Below, in pieces: positions 34,986 through 46,754 of a stretch of DNA of 64,000 nt. The notes under the pieces were generated by a model. It was not told the origin of the DNA. It saw only the letters and a list, made by a program, of their open reading frames with translations, and made no database searches. Position 1 is the stretch's first letter. Each line of letters opens with the position of its first letter. The position numbers were made by a program, and so were the translations under genes. Source of the DNA: Combretum micranthum (lineage: Eukaryota; Streptophyta; Magnoliopsida; Myrtales; Combretaceae); contig JAMXBD010000111.1 of the NCBI GenBank assembly GCA_024138025.1, positions 1,302,001-1,366,000 of the forward strand. The letters are read 5' to 3'.

Positions 34986-35480
34986 CAGATCTTGTTCTTA
35001 ATTCAATCGCACTTTCTTTCTTTCTTTATTTATTTAATCTAAGAAAGATTCAATAGTAAATATAAGCACATTTCAAATGGGTGAAAATTGCAATCACTTT
35101 TTGATTTTTTTGCCCTCTTTTGATGAAATGGAGGCAAACATGTCTAAAATCAAGTAATACCAAAAGAAGGAATAGACACTCCCATCTTATTTGCATACCC
35201 ATATCAGTAAGAAGAGAGGATATGCTAGATTACTTTTACAGATTCAAAGGACAATTAGAGACTTATTAGCCAAAACATCAGCACTTCGATTAGCTTCTCT
35301 ATAGAAGTGTTGCACATGAGGAATCCTATCTCTACTACACAACTTTGCCAATAGACCAAGAAGATTATAGTGTCTCACATGATCACACATGATCAAATTT
35401 TGTTTCTTAGTCTAATCCACCATTGTTTTATTATTCAATTCAATAATCATCTTCCTAAAGCCAAGTTCCCGTCATTCATA
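34986..35480 (-). pseudogene. LINE 3' fragment with RNase H tail, minus strand
   Basis: Read on the minus strand, about 35,470-35,230 gives LGFRKMIIELNNKTMVD, then MCDHVRHYNLLGLLAKLCSR, RIPHVQHFYREANRSADVLA and NKSLIVL. This is the C-terminal part of plant L1 RNase H (the HVxREAN..ADxLAN motif). The tail runs to AAATAAATAAAGAAAGAAAG (complement near 35,010-35,035), a plausible 3' end. Only the 3' part is present, as in a 5'-truncated LINE insertion. It is a third LINE, opposite in orientation to A and B. Confidence 0.7.
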
Positions 35481-35790
35481 ATTCTACATAAATATGATTG
35501 AATTTAATTAATGTATTCCTATATTATAATAAATTATATCATATTTAGTATATAGGAATTATTTGAAATAAAATAAATTGGAGAGAAATGGGATGAAATA
35601 AGTGGCCAAATAAGAATTGAATAGAATAAAAAGTTATTATAGTTCTATTTATCAAAAGTGCTCTTAGCAATAAATACAAGTAATATGAAACTAATGGGTG
35701 GATCAAAAGGTAATTAAAGTAAAATTCATTCAATAAAGGCTAAATGAAATTGCAAATTCATGTTCTTTAGAAAAAAAGCACATTAATTTA
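35481..35790. mobile_element. Possible MITE of AT-rich GAAT/ATTC type
   Basis: The sequence shares AGCAATAAATACAAGT with about 13,488-13,503 and has GGAATTATTTGAAATAAAAT and GAATTGAATAGAATAAA text typical of a non-autonomous element. Ends and target duplication were not determined. Confidence 0.3.
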
Positions 35791-36813
35791 TCCTACTAGA
35801 ATCATCGGTCCTAAGGAATCATGATTTAATTTCTCAAAAAGCTTCCAAATATGGAAAGAAGCACTTGAAGTTGCAATATCATTTTAGATCATTGCCTCAC
35901 ATCAATCATGCCATTATTTTGTTTGGTTAACAAAATAATTATGGATGGAAGTCCTATTATCATTGTGTAAAAGAAATAACTATTTATTTTTGTGTTTTTT
36001 GGTGTATTGTTAGTGTCATATAGACACTAGTATTAAAGTGGTGACACCATGACGGCATAATGATGATAATATAGTAGTGATGACAATATCAATTAAGTAG
36101 TAATGCTATATTATTGGCAGTGGTATCCATATAGTGATGATAGTAGCGGCAATAGTCATAAGTAACTAAATAAAGTTCATAACTTTAGATTGCAAAATAT
36201 ACATTTTTATACTCTTGAAGATTTTGTATCATTATGATCCTATCATCCAGCATACCAAAAAAAAAAAAAAAAAAAAAAAGGCTCTCATGGTATATTGGAT
36301 GGTAATTAACTGAAATAAAATAAACTTTTTGTACTCTTGATCATATCATGTGATCATGTACAAGATATTTGAGATAAGTCTCTCTGTCAAATTAGCATTA
36401 AAATAAAGTGTCTTTTCGATTATTCTAAAAGAAGGTCCATGCTATTAGATCTATTGTTTTTACTCGTTTGACGATTGAATTTGGAAAAGGTTTGTATCTA
36501 AGGTAGACAGAGTTAACCTAGGATGGACGCTCCCAAAACTTAACTGGGTCAAATTATTAGTAAACCAAGCAACCGGAGAAACAACAATAGAAGTAGAGAT
36601 AAGGGATCGAGCAAGGTAACTAGGCAGGTGGGTTGAGCAAGGTAACTAGGAAGAGTAGAAATCTTAATAGCCGAATTGTGAGCCATGGGTTGGGGCCTTA
36701 TGTCTGGGAAAGAGCACCACACATTCGAAATCAACCCAGACTCAAAAATGGCGGTACAATTTTTCAAAGCCATTCAAAACCCACAACTTAAATGACTAAA
36801 TGTTTTATTTATT
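35791..36813. other. Intergenic DNA
   Basis: A GATGATAATATAG-like short repeat zone (36,030-36,150), a poly-A run (about 36,257-36,279) and a moderately complex stretch (36,520-36,790). The last reads on the plus strand WTLPKLNWVKLLVNQATGE, weakly like the start of a LINE RNase H (W..P..NWVKLN.DGA), with stops. It is too weak to call. Confidence 0.35.
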
Positions 36814-37027
36814 GGGATAATGATATAAAAGGTACTTAAACTTTGGTATAAGATATAATTAGGTATATAAATTTTGAAATTGATCAATTTAATATCTAAA
36901 ATAACTTGATAGAGGTATTATCATCACGTGTGAAAGTTCTTTCAAATACTAAATTAATCAATTTCAAAGATCAAGTACTTAATTATATATTTTATAAAAG
37001 TTTAAATACTATTTGTATTATTAACCC
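36814..37027. mobile_element. MULE-type MITE with perfect 9-bp target duplication
   Basis: Inverted arms GGGATAATGATATAAAAGGT and GGGTTAATAATACAAATAGT (reverse complement of the right end) continue inwards to GAAATTGATCAATTTAATAT. TTATTTATT lies directly on both sides (36,805-36,813 and 37,028-37,036). The 214-bp size and 9-bp duplication fit a Mutator-like MITE. Confidence 0.85.
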
Positions 37028-37036
37028 TTATTTATT

Positions 37037-39287
37037 TGCAAGAAAAAGATCTTCAGAAATCCAAGCAGCCAACCTCCTACCCTAGGGAAGCCAATAGAAT
37101 AGCCGGTGCACATCACATACGATCGACCACCTGAGAATCTCAAACAGCTTTATGAGAAAGAGGTAAGAAGCTTTTTTTTTTTTTTTTTTTTGGTGATGTA
37201 CAGACACATCCGATGTAATGCAAATATTCCACAGGGATATTTAGAGACATCTGCTGGTGTCCGTGTACCAAACTATAAACTCCATTCTGCCTGATTCTTT
37301 TTTATTTGGAAGAGCATCCCAAACGGTAAGAATGACAATATATGTACTCTGCTTTTCAATAAGTAATGTTACTTTGCTTTTCAACCAAAAGGAAAAAAAA
37401 ATTCAATTTTATTTCTCTTTCAGGTATCCAACTTTTTACTCTCTTAGTTATCTAAATATGTGTTTATATATATATATATATATATATTCTTAATGATAAA
37501 TAGAGGAATGAATAAAGTTTACACTGTTACTCATTTGGAAGAAAAAGAGACTATGTTTTGATCTATTCTTAAGTTTGGATTCTCTAAAATTTTAAAAATT
37601 TTTAGAGTCCAATTACTATAAAATTGTTCAATTAATTATCTTCCCATTCAAATAAATATAATAATTGATATGTTAAGAATATTTTGTAGTGGCAGCTACA
37701 GGTTGATGTAATTTGAACTATTAAATAATCAACAAACAAGTTTCATTATAAAAAATAATAGGACATATAACCTTACATGTATGAATAAGTATAGAAAAAA
37801 CACAATCTTAAAGTCCTAAAGTTGAACTCAAATAAAAATTATTATTTTTAATTTGGTGGTTTGTGGGTTTTGTGTTGTCGGTGAATTCTTTTATCTGTTT
37901 TCTCCGGGTGAAAATAATCTAGAACACATATTAGATATCTGATATCCACTAATTCATCTAATTAGGGATATATATATATATATGTAAAAGAAGTTCTATT
38001 CATATATTACTATTATCTTGTATTGCGTTGCGGGTGTGTAATCTGATTATTATACTATCATATTTTAGGATTTTATCGTAATATTATAGAGGATTGGTCA
38101 TAGTTCAAACGATGAATCATATCAGAATTATATAATTTCGGAAATTTTTTTTAACATAATTTAGTTCCTCGGTTTAAAACAAGAAAATGATGAAGAAGCT
38201 GCACAAATGTTTACTTCTTAAGGATAAACCCAACCGCACTCGCCAAATTCTAGAGCTTGATTAGGATTAACCCAATGTGGACCTAGATAGTTTAAAACAA
38301 TCCATGTGGGATGATTACCTCCGAATAAAAATCAGCCTTTTGTTCTTCATAATTTTTCAATGGAATGAACATGAGACACGTCGCAAATCTTTGTAGGATT
38401 AATATTGTTATATTTAGGATAAAATTGAAATATGTTCTCGATGTTTGAGATGGATGTTAAATAATTTAACCAAAGTACTAGAACTTTATCGATATATATG
38501 TAATTGCTAGTATAACCCATGCAAGAAAATCCAAATTAGGAGCGACCCCAAAATTCAGATTAGACACCAGCCTCATGGATTGTAGCTGTTTAGGTAACTT
38601 TGACATATTATTCTACATACTAACTTTCCATTGAATTTGTCCAAGCCTTCCTTTGAATTTGAAATATCCATTGAACCTTGTTTCTTTTGGAAGATACTCT
38701 TCTTCCTTTTTCCAATTAAGTAATTAGAGAAAATATTGAAATATCTATGCCTGAATGGAAAATATATGGAAAATATAGAAAAACCCCACACACCAACATC
38801 CCCAGCTGTTAAGTTTTATACCTGTACATATCATGCCACAATTATTAGTATTGACACTTAATCATGAGCACTGGTATCTGCATTGTTTCTTTTACCCTTC
38901 TTCCCTAATAATAATAGGAAAACAGAATTGAAATCTGATTTACTTATTAGAAGACCTATCTTATATTCCCTAAGTTATAAAAAGTCTTAAGGTTTAATAA
39001 TTGTGAAAACCTCTATATTTTATTACTATTCCAAGAGGATTCTAACCAATATATTTTGACACATATTTTGTGTTAAGTAGGCAATGAGCCTCAAAGGCTA
39101 GTAATCCTCAAACTTGCAAAACACGAACCAATTAATAGATGTTAGGGGTGTAGGTAGCATGGTCACTCTTATACTTGTGCCACTAAGTGGGCAAGTGTTT
39201 GTAATAGTAGGATAAAATAAGAGCAGAGAGTATGAACCTAACCCCAAAACTAGGAAAGTGAGTTTGCTCAAGATAGAATCTTTATGA
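37037..39287. other. Intergenic DNA, no gene seen
   Basis: Contains a T run (about 37,172-37,191), (TA)n runs (about 37,466-37,487 and 37,970-37,982) and short frames without family resemblance. No exon chain could be built. Confidence 0.4.
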
Positions 39288-39295
39288 GTTTTAGG

Positions 39296-39903
39296 TAGAG
39301 GTATAAAAATGGGTTAAACGGCCGACCACTTTGACCAATAGGCTAAACTAGCTATTTCATTTATTAATCTATGTAAACCACTTGTATATGTTTGGCTCAT
39401 TTAACTAATTCATTTTAATTGAATAAGATATATATATATATATATATAAAATAAAAAAATAGGTTGTATAGGGTTATATATATTAATGATTAATTTTATT
39501 ATTTTAATTAACTTATATATAAGAATATGTTTTTTTAAAATGATTTATTAGATATCATATCTCATTTAAAACAATAAATATATACTTTAAAAAATGTTAT
39601 TATGTATGTGCATCGATTTATCATTCTCTGTTATCAATAATATATAAGTTTAAGCCCAAGCATGGAAGTTGTAGGAACAACACCATATCAATAGTCATTT
39701 TTCCTATAATTTTTATTTTTTTACACTAGAGGGTTAGTAGACCAACGCACTTAACCACAAGAAAGCCACTTTGAGTCATAAGTCAAACCGATTGGGTAAA
39801 ATTGATTCACTTTGAAATGGGTTGAAAAAAGTTTACCTTCATCTATTTTCAAAATTAGTTAAACAGGTCAACTAGCAGGTCAAAGCTCATTTACATGACT
39901 CTA
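39296..39903. mobile_element. hAT-type non-autonomous element with perfect 8-bp duplication
   Basis: Ends TAGAGGTATAAAAATGGG and TAGAGTCATGTAAATGAG (reverse complement of the right end). GTTTTAGG lies directly on both sides (39,288-39,295 and 39,904-39,911). The 608-bp inside is AT-rich with a (TA)n run (about 39,430-39,449) and no transposase text. The intact duplication suggests it is among the younger insertions here. Confidence 0.88.
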
Positions 39904-39911
39904 GTTTTAGG

Positions 39912-40450
39912 CAAGTGCAACCTGATTATTGAAGAATCATTCTAAAATCATGCTTCTCTCTAGGAAAGGAGTGAATTCTCTTGCCTATAATAATGGGGAT
40001 AGAAAAGAGAACTTCTTGTTTTGAGAATTTGATTGTTGAGATGCGGCTAGGAGGCCCTACAAGAGCTTAGCCATCTTGTTGGGCTTGCTAATCTTGAGTT
40101 AGATAGGTTGGCACGTATGAGGATGGGGTTGGATTTGACCCATGAGGCCCATAGCAAAAAATAGCCATTCAATTCATCATTTGATTATTATATTGGTTAT
40201 AAAATTGATATAAAAGATAATTTAATAGATTGATCACGATTGAGTGTATATATAAGCTATTTAATAATTTAAGGATCAATGTTGGAAAAGGAAAGAGGAA
40301 AAAAAAACATCATTATATTATAGAATTTTCAAACCGTTCGGTAATTTTCACGAAAATGGGTTTGTATTTTGTACTTTTTAATATAATATAAATCTATAAT
40401 TAGAAAAATTCAAAGGTACTCAAGTTTAGTAACTTTAGTTATAATCCATA
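39912..40450. other. Intergenic DNA, nothing recognised
   Basis: No gene or element ends were seen. Confidence 0.4.
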
Positions 40451-40870
40451 ATTATATTACCTTGCCCACTCATGAAAACCGGAAGAGTAGAAAACAATCT
40501 CCGATTGAAGAAATTCCTAAATTTCCGCATGAACCAAGAAATAAAAGAAGGAAATTCTGGTTTTGCTTTTTATATTCTAAGTTTCTATTATTGCAAAGAG
40601 GTAATATATCTAGAATCCTACATCCGCGTGCGTCGCTAATAATAATAACTCCAAGAAAGGCCCTATTGAAAAAAGTGACTAGTCTTAACCAGTCGCCTGA
40701 TGCGACCATAATCACATTCCGTTCAAACCTTTAGACTTTTTGGACCCGTCGAAATTACAACTGGTCCCACGGAATATCCGCCCTCAGTCATCTTATCGCC
40801 ATTTTCCCCTGTAACTGACCGCACCATAGAACCCCGCCTCCCTCTAAAACTGCCGTCGGTCGACAGCATG
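40451..40870. other. Less AT-rich island with overlapping open frames
   Basis: This stretch is more complex and GC-richer than its surroundings. It stays open on the plus strand (40,462-40,734, 90 codons, starting MPTHENRKSRKQSPIEEI) and on the minus strand (40,470-40,715, 81 codons). I recognise no family in either frame. It could be an exon, an organelle-derived insert or a regulatory region. The part from 40,740 to 40,870 (GGACCCGTCGAAATTACA, CTGGTCCCACGGAATATCCG) is also GC-rich but not open. Confidence 0.3.
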
Positions 40871-41031
40871 ATCTTACTAATTATATGTTGTTGTATTTAA
40901 AAACCAGTTGATCTTCCATACATGACACCATATGATCATCGGGAGGACGGATGAAACTTTAGTAGGATATACATTCATTTTGTTGAGTTTTGTATGCTAT
41001 GTGATATGACGGTTGGTTAGACGGATAAGAT

Positions 41032-41763
41032 TAGATATAAGTACAGTTTTGAAATTGAACTAAATCGAATCGAATCAAATTAGAATAGCTAGATTCGGGT
41101 CTTGAAAATAAGGAATCGAAATTATCTCTCACGGTTTCGGTTTGATTCTATGGAATCAATGATTCCTGGTTTCGGTTTTGGAACCGTCAAATCATAATTT
41201 TTTAAAAGTAAAAATAAAAAATAAATTAATAATTTTTAAACTGAAAATAAATATTTTTATTGAGTCTAAAAGTGTTAAATTATTTAAATAAAATTAAAAA
41301 AATTTGTTTAGAATACACATTTATTTATATACAAACACAACTAATATCATCGATTGTAGTTAGTAATATAAAATTGCAAAATATCCTAAAGGATAATAAG
41401 AAAATTACAATACAGAAAATAAACTCACATTAGGAGAAGTTTATACAAACTAAATTATATATGATTTTAACTTATATTTATTTATGTTGGTGATAATAAC
41501 ACATTAAATATTTGTAAATAGGTAATAAATTTTACTATTCATGTTAAATAATTTAAATATTAATAATTATATATTTAATATAACATTTTTTAAATTTTGT
41601 CTGATTTTTTTTTTCGATGGAACCGATTCTGAAACCGCCAATTCTATCCGGTTCTAGGCCATAGAACCGCATAAGAATCGAAAAACTGATAGTTCCTTAG
41701 CTAGTTTTAGAACTGGCCTATCGGTCCAGTTCCCGATTCAGAATCGAACCATGCCCATGTCTA
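41032..41763. mobile_element. hAT-type non-autonomous element
   Basis: Left end TAGATATAAGTACAGTTTTG and right end (reverse complement) TAGACATGGGCATGGTTCG. Subterminal arms are rich in GAATCGAA, GGTTTCGG and GAACCG, mirrored as CGATTCAGAATCGAACC. Flanks GATAAGAT (41,024-41,031) and GATGAGAC (41,764-41,771) match at 6 of 8 positions. No transposase was found. Confidence 0.7.
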
Positions 41764-41859
41764 GATGAGACTTTCATAAGATATGTATTAATTTTGTTGA
41801 GTCTTCTATGTTATGTTTTGAAATATTATCCCATTTGGTTTTCGAATATTGATCAATTT

Positions 41860-44560
41860 TTTTATTATTTCTCTGAATATTGAATTTATAAATGTCAATA
41901 ATTCATCTAGACTTTCATCAAGAGGTATCAACCTTTAGAATAAATTCATTTAATGTATCAATTTTGAATAATTAAAAGAAGCATTCAATGTTTAGAGTAA
42001 ATTCATCTAAATTTACATTAAAAGGTATCAACTTTGAGTAAATTTATTAAAATTATCAATATTTTAAAATAATTAAAAGGAGATTTAATGTTTAGGCATT
42101 GTTGATAGGCTTTATTATTTGATTATGACCAAATAGACCGAATACTAGTGAAATAGACCAATAACTAGGTTCTCAAGGTCCATCAAGTGGCCTAGACCAC
42201 CTCCAATGGGCCTCAATCACACACTAAGGTAGAAGTCAATCTCTTTCTGGTGTTACAAGCAAGGATCCAGACTAAGGTCCTCCTCCTCTTTCGTACTCAT
42301 CTTCTTACAAGTACATTTCCCTACTACTCTCTTCGGATGTTTACCACCATCACCTCGGGTCTAGGTTATATATCAATAAGGGGATCCTTACTCTCCTTAT
42401 TTTCCTTCCTTGTGAATGCGTCATGTGGACAACGAATATTCTGTGAGCCCTCATCTTGATATGGGTATCACCTATGAATAGAATTTAAGGCTAAAAGGCA
42501 ATGGAACATTATATCAATTACATGCTTTACTTACACACTTGTTTACTCTCTCTCTCTCTTCCCCTCCTCCCACTACTGACTAAAGCATCGAAGTAGCCAC
42601 ACCGGACCATCCCCTTGTGTACCATTAACTATGTTTTCTGGCTATAGTCTCTTGAAACTCTACCGCCATGTTTTATAAAGTGAGTCAAATAAGATATATA
42701 TATATATATATATATATATAATTGACTATTAATGAAAATTAAGAAAACTTAATAAAAAGGCTAATTGAAATGTTAATACCTAAAATAAACTTTGCAATAC
42801 CTCATTTGATTTAATTTTCAAAATATTGATTCCTTTCTATAATTATTTGAAATGTTGATACTTTAAATATTTGAAATGTTGATACTTTAAATAATTTTAT
42901 CTTTAAACATTAATATTGTCTGAAGTAATTTACCTTTTAGAATTTTGAGGTTAATAATATGTTTTTCTTCCTAGAGTTCTTTTGCTTGTTAACCTTTACG
43001 GGTAATTATGAACTATTACAAATATCAAGCGAGTAATTAAGTTAGTGCATATGTTCTACTGGAATATTTGATTTTTTTTACCTATTATGACAACTACACA
43101 CATTAACTCCATTTCAAGATATTTCTTTAGATGATCTATCCCTTGAATTTGGATGTAATTGATATGGTTGTGTTGTTAATTTAGAAAAGTTCAATTTAGT
43201 ATAATAATTGACTATTGACAAAGAGTAAAGAAACTTAACTAAAAAATAATTCAAAAGTTGATACCTTAAATGAATTTTGTAAAAAGTTGATATCTTATAT
43301 GATTCACTTTATGAAACACGAATATAGTTTTGGTGTTAATTTAGAAAAGTTCAATTGAGTATAATAATTGATGATTGACGAAAAGTAAAGAAATTTAATT
43401 AAAAAATAATTCAAATAATAATACCTTAATTGAACTTTACAATATTTTATTTAATTCACTCTGCACAACATCGATTCATTTTTTAACCTCTTGAAATGTT
43501 GATACCTTAAAACACTTACTCCAAAATATTGATACATTTTAGAGTAATTTACCTCATATTTTATATAAATATAAAATAATATAATACATTCATAATTTAG
43601 GAGTGAACAAAAGGTGGGTAGAGTATGAAGTTTTATTCGTATGCTACTTATAAGGTGCAGCTAAATTTTGTTCTCAAAACCTACTTTTATAACACATTGT
43701 ACCCATCTCATAAGGTATATGATACCTTTTGAAATCCATCAATTTTTTTTTTCATGAAGCTTGTAAATAATTTTTCTTTCTTTCTTAAATTTTAAATTTA
43801 TAATAATAAATACAGTTTCATGTTATGTATAAAAACCACTTAATTTTTATATATGACTTCATGTTATATGTAAAACCACTTTATTTCTATACATTACCTT
43901 TATGCTCTATATAAAATTACTTTATTTTTATATATTCACTATTAACAAATTGTGAAACTACTTTAGTCATCACAGGGTAAGTTGAGTATGATTTTAAGTC
44001 CCTATTTAATGGATGGAACCATGGATTTTCCACTTCAGTATTTGTTAATCTTACAAGATAAATTACACTTACATATAAGTTAAAACTTCAAGCACATATA
44101 AATTAAGTTGTTTTGAAATTCAAATAACAAGTTCTTTCATAATAGAATAATATAAATCATTACAATTTAAAAAATTTCCAAAAGGTAATATACAAATGAA
44201 AATCTTGAACAAAAATGATTGAAAACTAAAAAAGGGTAAATTACATCGTTTTGAGTGGTTAAAAAGAGGAGTCAACATTTGAGGGATAAATTCATTTAAG
44301 GTATCAACATTTCAAATAGTTAAAAAAAGGAATGAAAGTTTTGCAAAGTCAATCAAATAAGATATCGATAATTGATCATCAAGAAAAATTAATTGAAAAT
44401 TAATTTAATTATTCATACTTCAAATGAGCTTCGCAAAACATTGTTACCTTGTTTGATTCACTTTATGAAATGTTTATACCTCTTTTTAACAACTCAAAAA
44501 GTTTATACTTTAAATAAACTTACTCTCAAATGTTGATATATCATAAAAGATTATAGGTTT
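41860..44560. repeat. Cluster of diverged MULE-type MITE copies
   Basis: At least four blocks (about 41,880-42,095, 42,735-42,950, 43,195-43,550 and 44,234-44,555) carry the same wording: GATACCTTAAATGAATTT, TCAACATTTGAG.. and TAAATTCATTTAAGGTATC. The 44.2-kb block begins GGGTAAATTACATCG, as do the better elements at 14.2 and 58.5 kb. The stretch 42,200-42,690 between blocks is more complex with a CT run (42,546-42,562) but no recognised gene. A (TA)n tract lies at 42,694-42,720. Confidence 0.6.
43176..43475 (+). repeat. Tandem duplication of about 159 bp
   Basis: GTTAATTTAGAAAAGTTCAA, then TAGTATAATAATTGACTATT and AAAGTAAAGAAA-like text, occur twice in direct orientation, starting at 43,176 and 43,335. 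The unit is part of the diverged MITE cluster. Confidence 0.7.
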
Positions 44561-44639
44561 TGAAAAATCTTTATCCTATTCTATGACTATCAATACCAAC
44601 GTGAACGGTGAACCTTACCTAATTGACGGAATGCATTTC

Positions 44640-44920
44640 TATGTTATGTTTGGTATGTGGGAACGAAACTTGAAATAATGTTTGGATATATTTTTAAAAG
44701 CTAAATTGAGGGGGAATTCGATTCCGCCATTAGAATTGCAATTCCATTGCTTTCTTATAAATGTTTACTATTATGATTATTTTTTTTATCCTCATACACA
44801 TTTATTATTCACATTAATTTTATGATGTATCTAAACAAAATAATGGATTTATCTTTGTCCTCCTATTCCATTCCATTCCTTAAATCCAATTCATCTTATT
44901 CTAAATGTGACATTAATGTA
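44640..44920. mobile_element. Possible MITE of TTTGGTATG / CCATTCC type
   Basis: ATGTTTGGTATGTGGGAACG on the left and CATTCCATTCCTTAAATCC plus ATTCTAAATGTGACATT on the right are loosely complementary around an AT-rich centre. The wording is common for plant non-autonomous elements. Ends are unclear. Confidence 0.3.
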
Positions 44921-45690
44921 CGGTTATTGGATGTATAGCTCTTTAATTTCTTATCTTTTCTCTTATGGTTCTGTGTAAAGTTGCTATTACTATATTAGTT
45001 ACATTTTTATCACCAAATAGCAATTATCTAAAATAACGAATATTAATTCATGTTTCCATCTTATTAATTGCTATTTAATACTTTGCTATTCCCTTTATCT
45101 ATAATAAATTAAAAAAATATTTAGTTTTATAATAGGGGCATGATAGATATTATACTATTATTTCAAGGCAATTCCTTAATCAACTAAATATGTATAATGA
45201 AATTATTTCTTATTTATTACACTTATTGAAAATAAATTGCTTAAATAAGGTTTAATTAAAAAAAAACCTAAAATAGGACATTAATATGGAAAACAAGATA
45301 TGTTACTAACATGTCACCTTTGAATCAAATGCATGTATATCGTGATTTATTAATGCAATATAGGTGTAGATTAGTATCATCATTAATAAACATGATATTG
45401 ATTGGAAAATACATTATCATTGGAAGATGTAATTTATTAATGGTACTCATACATTGTATCGCATCCTATCGCATGTATGTATTGTGAATATTAAATGTGA
45501 TTTTACAATAGGATTTTTATGATTTTTTTTACTCATATTTTATTTTATTTTTTGTTTACAATAAACATATTCTTCATTCGATCCAATATAATAATTATTA
45601 TATCTTTATTATATTCTTGATAAATTTCAAAGTCCATGAGTACAGTGAAGGGAATTAGCCAGAGTATATCTTGAAGCTTATTTTTCTTAA
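44921..45690. other. AT-rich intergenic DNA
   Basis: No gene was seen. About 45,290-45,520 is a complex AT-rich stretch with GCATGTATATCG and GCATGTATGTAT-like text that may be another decayed element. Confidence 0.35.
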
Positions 45691-46014
45691 CAATCTTTTT
45701 TTTGTATTTATGTTTTGTATGCTCTTTCTTTGGTGAAAAGAAGGGGAAAAAAAAAAATTAATTTGTAAGCAAGAAAATAAATTTTTTACTGTAATGTCTG
45801 CACGTCCTCACCTGTAACTCATACACCCGACAACATCTGAAAAGCACCCCTCCCCCTCTCTCCCTTTCTCTGTTTCTCTATGCCGTGATTCTACTATGGT
45901 AATATTAAGCTCTGAGCTGTACAAAGAGAAGTCCTTCACAGCAATCCGTTCAATTACTGTACACAAACCTATACATACATACATATATATTTTATTCTCG
46001 TCTTCCTCGCCGTC
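45690..46014 (+). promoter_or_regulatory. Likely promoter of the ArfGAP gene
   Basis: The region directly upstream of the leader exon holds a C/T-rich patch (45,847-45,875) and a TATA-like TATATATTTTATT (about 45,980-45,993), followed at the usual distance by TCGTCTTCCTCGCCGTCGG. I infer transcription start near 46,010-46,020. Confidence 0.5.
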
Positions 46015-46754
46015 GGATCAATCTCCAATCATTCTTCACTGCTCAAGTATAACTCCATCACTTCTCTCTCTCTCTCTCTCTCTTTTTGTGAAGTGAAATT
46101 CTCGTTCATTTTCTAGCATTCGTTAAAATCTTCCTTTTCGTTTTCTCAGTTTCCAAACAGGTGACTTTGATTATTTTCCTTGCTTCGGTTTAGTTTTGAA
46201 AATGCGTTGATCTCTCTCTCTCTTTCTTTCGATGATTATTCATTTGTTGCATTGTGCAAATTCTGTTTTTGAGTTCGATTTGATCTTGTTTCGTTAGGGC
46301 TTAGTACCTGTAGGTGCTTGATTTGTTAGATCTAGTGGTTTTGAGATCGGAATTTGATTTGATTTTGCTTTGACTATGCGAAGACCGTACAATTGATGAA
46401 GTAATTTTCATTCTATGTTCAAGTTTCAATGCATTCAGTCTTGTAGCAACTGCTTACTGTACATATCACTGATTCATGTATCGGTTTGTTGTAGTAGAAA
46501 AAGAATTAATTTAGTTCTAGAAGTTTCTGGTCTTTTTCTCGTATGATGATCATGAAATGAATAAGCACATATACTGATTGAATCACATTGTGATTGGAAT
46601 TTCGCACACGGAGTTTTATGTGCTGGTTTGAATATGGATCAATGATTATAATGCATCGTATTTTTTTTTTCCTGGTATGGAAATGGAAGGAATTGAGGTT
46701 TTTATGTGTGAATTGTAATTTAAGTTTGGGATTAAATGCAGTAGGTAATAGAGA
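46015..46754 (+). other. 5' UTR of the ArfGAP gene with leader intron
   Basis: The inferred leader exon (about 46,015-46,161) carries a (CT)n tract (46,063-46,084) and ends AAACAG before a GTGACT donor at 46,162. The acceptor AATGCAG ends at 46,741, giving a 580-bp T-rich leader intron. The start codon follows 14 bp later at 46,755. CT tracts and leader introns are common in housekeeping plant genes and can enhance expression. Confidence 0.6.

Noticed and set aside
36549..36773. 74-codon minus-strand frame and a plus-strand RNase H-like reading
   Set aside because: Both similarities are too weak; several stops on the plus strand and no recognisable motif on the minus strand.
45896..46096. 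66-codon frame as an upstream ORF of the ArfGAP mRNA
   Set aside because: Its start lies upstream of the TATA-like box near 45,985, so most transcripts probably lack the start codon. A start site further upstream would reopen the question.
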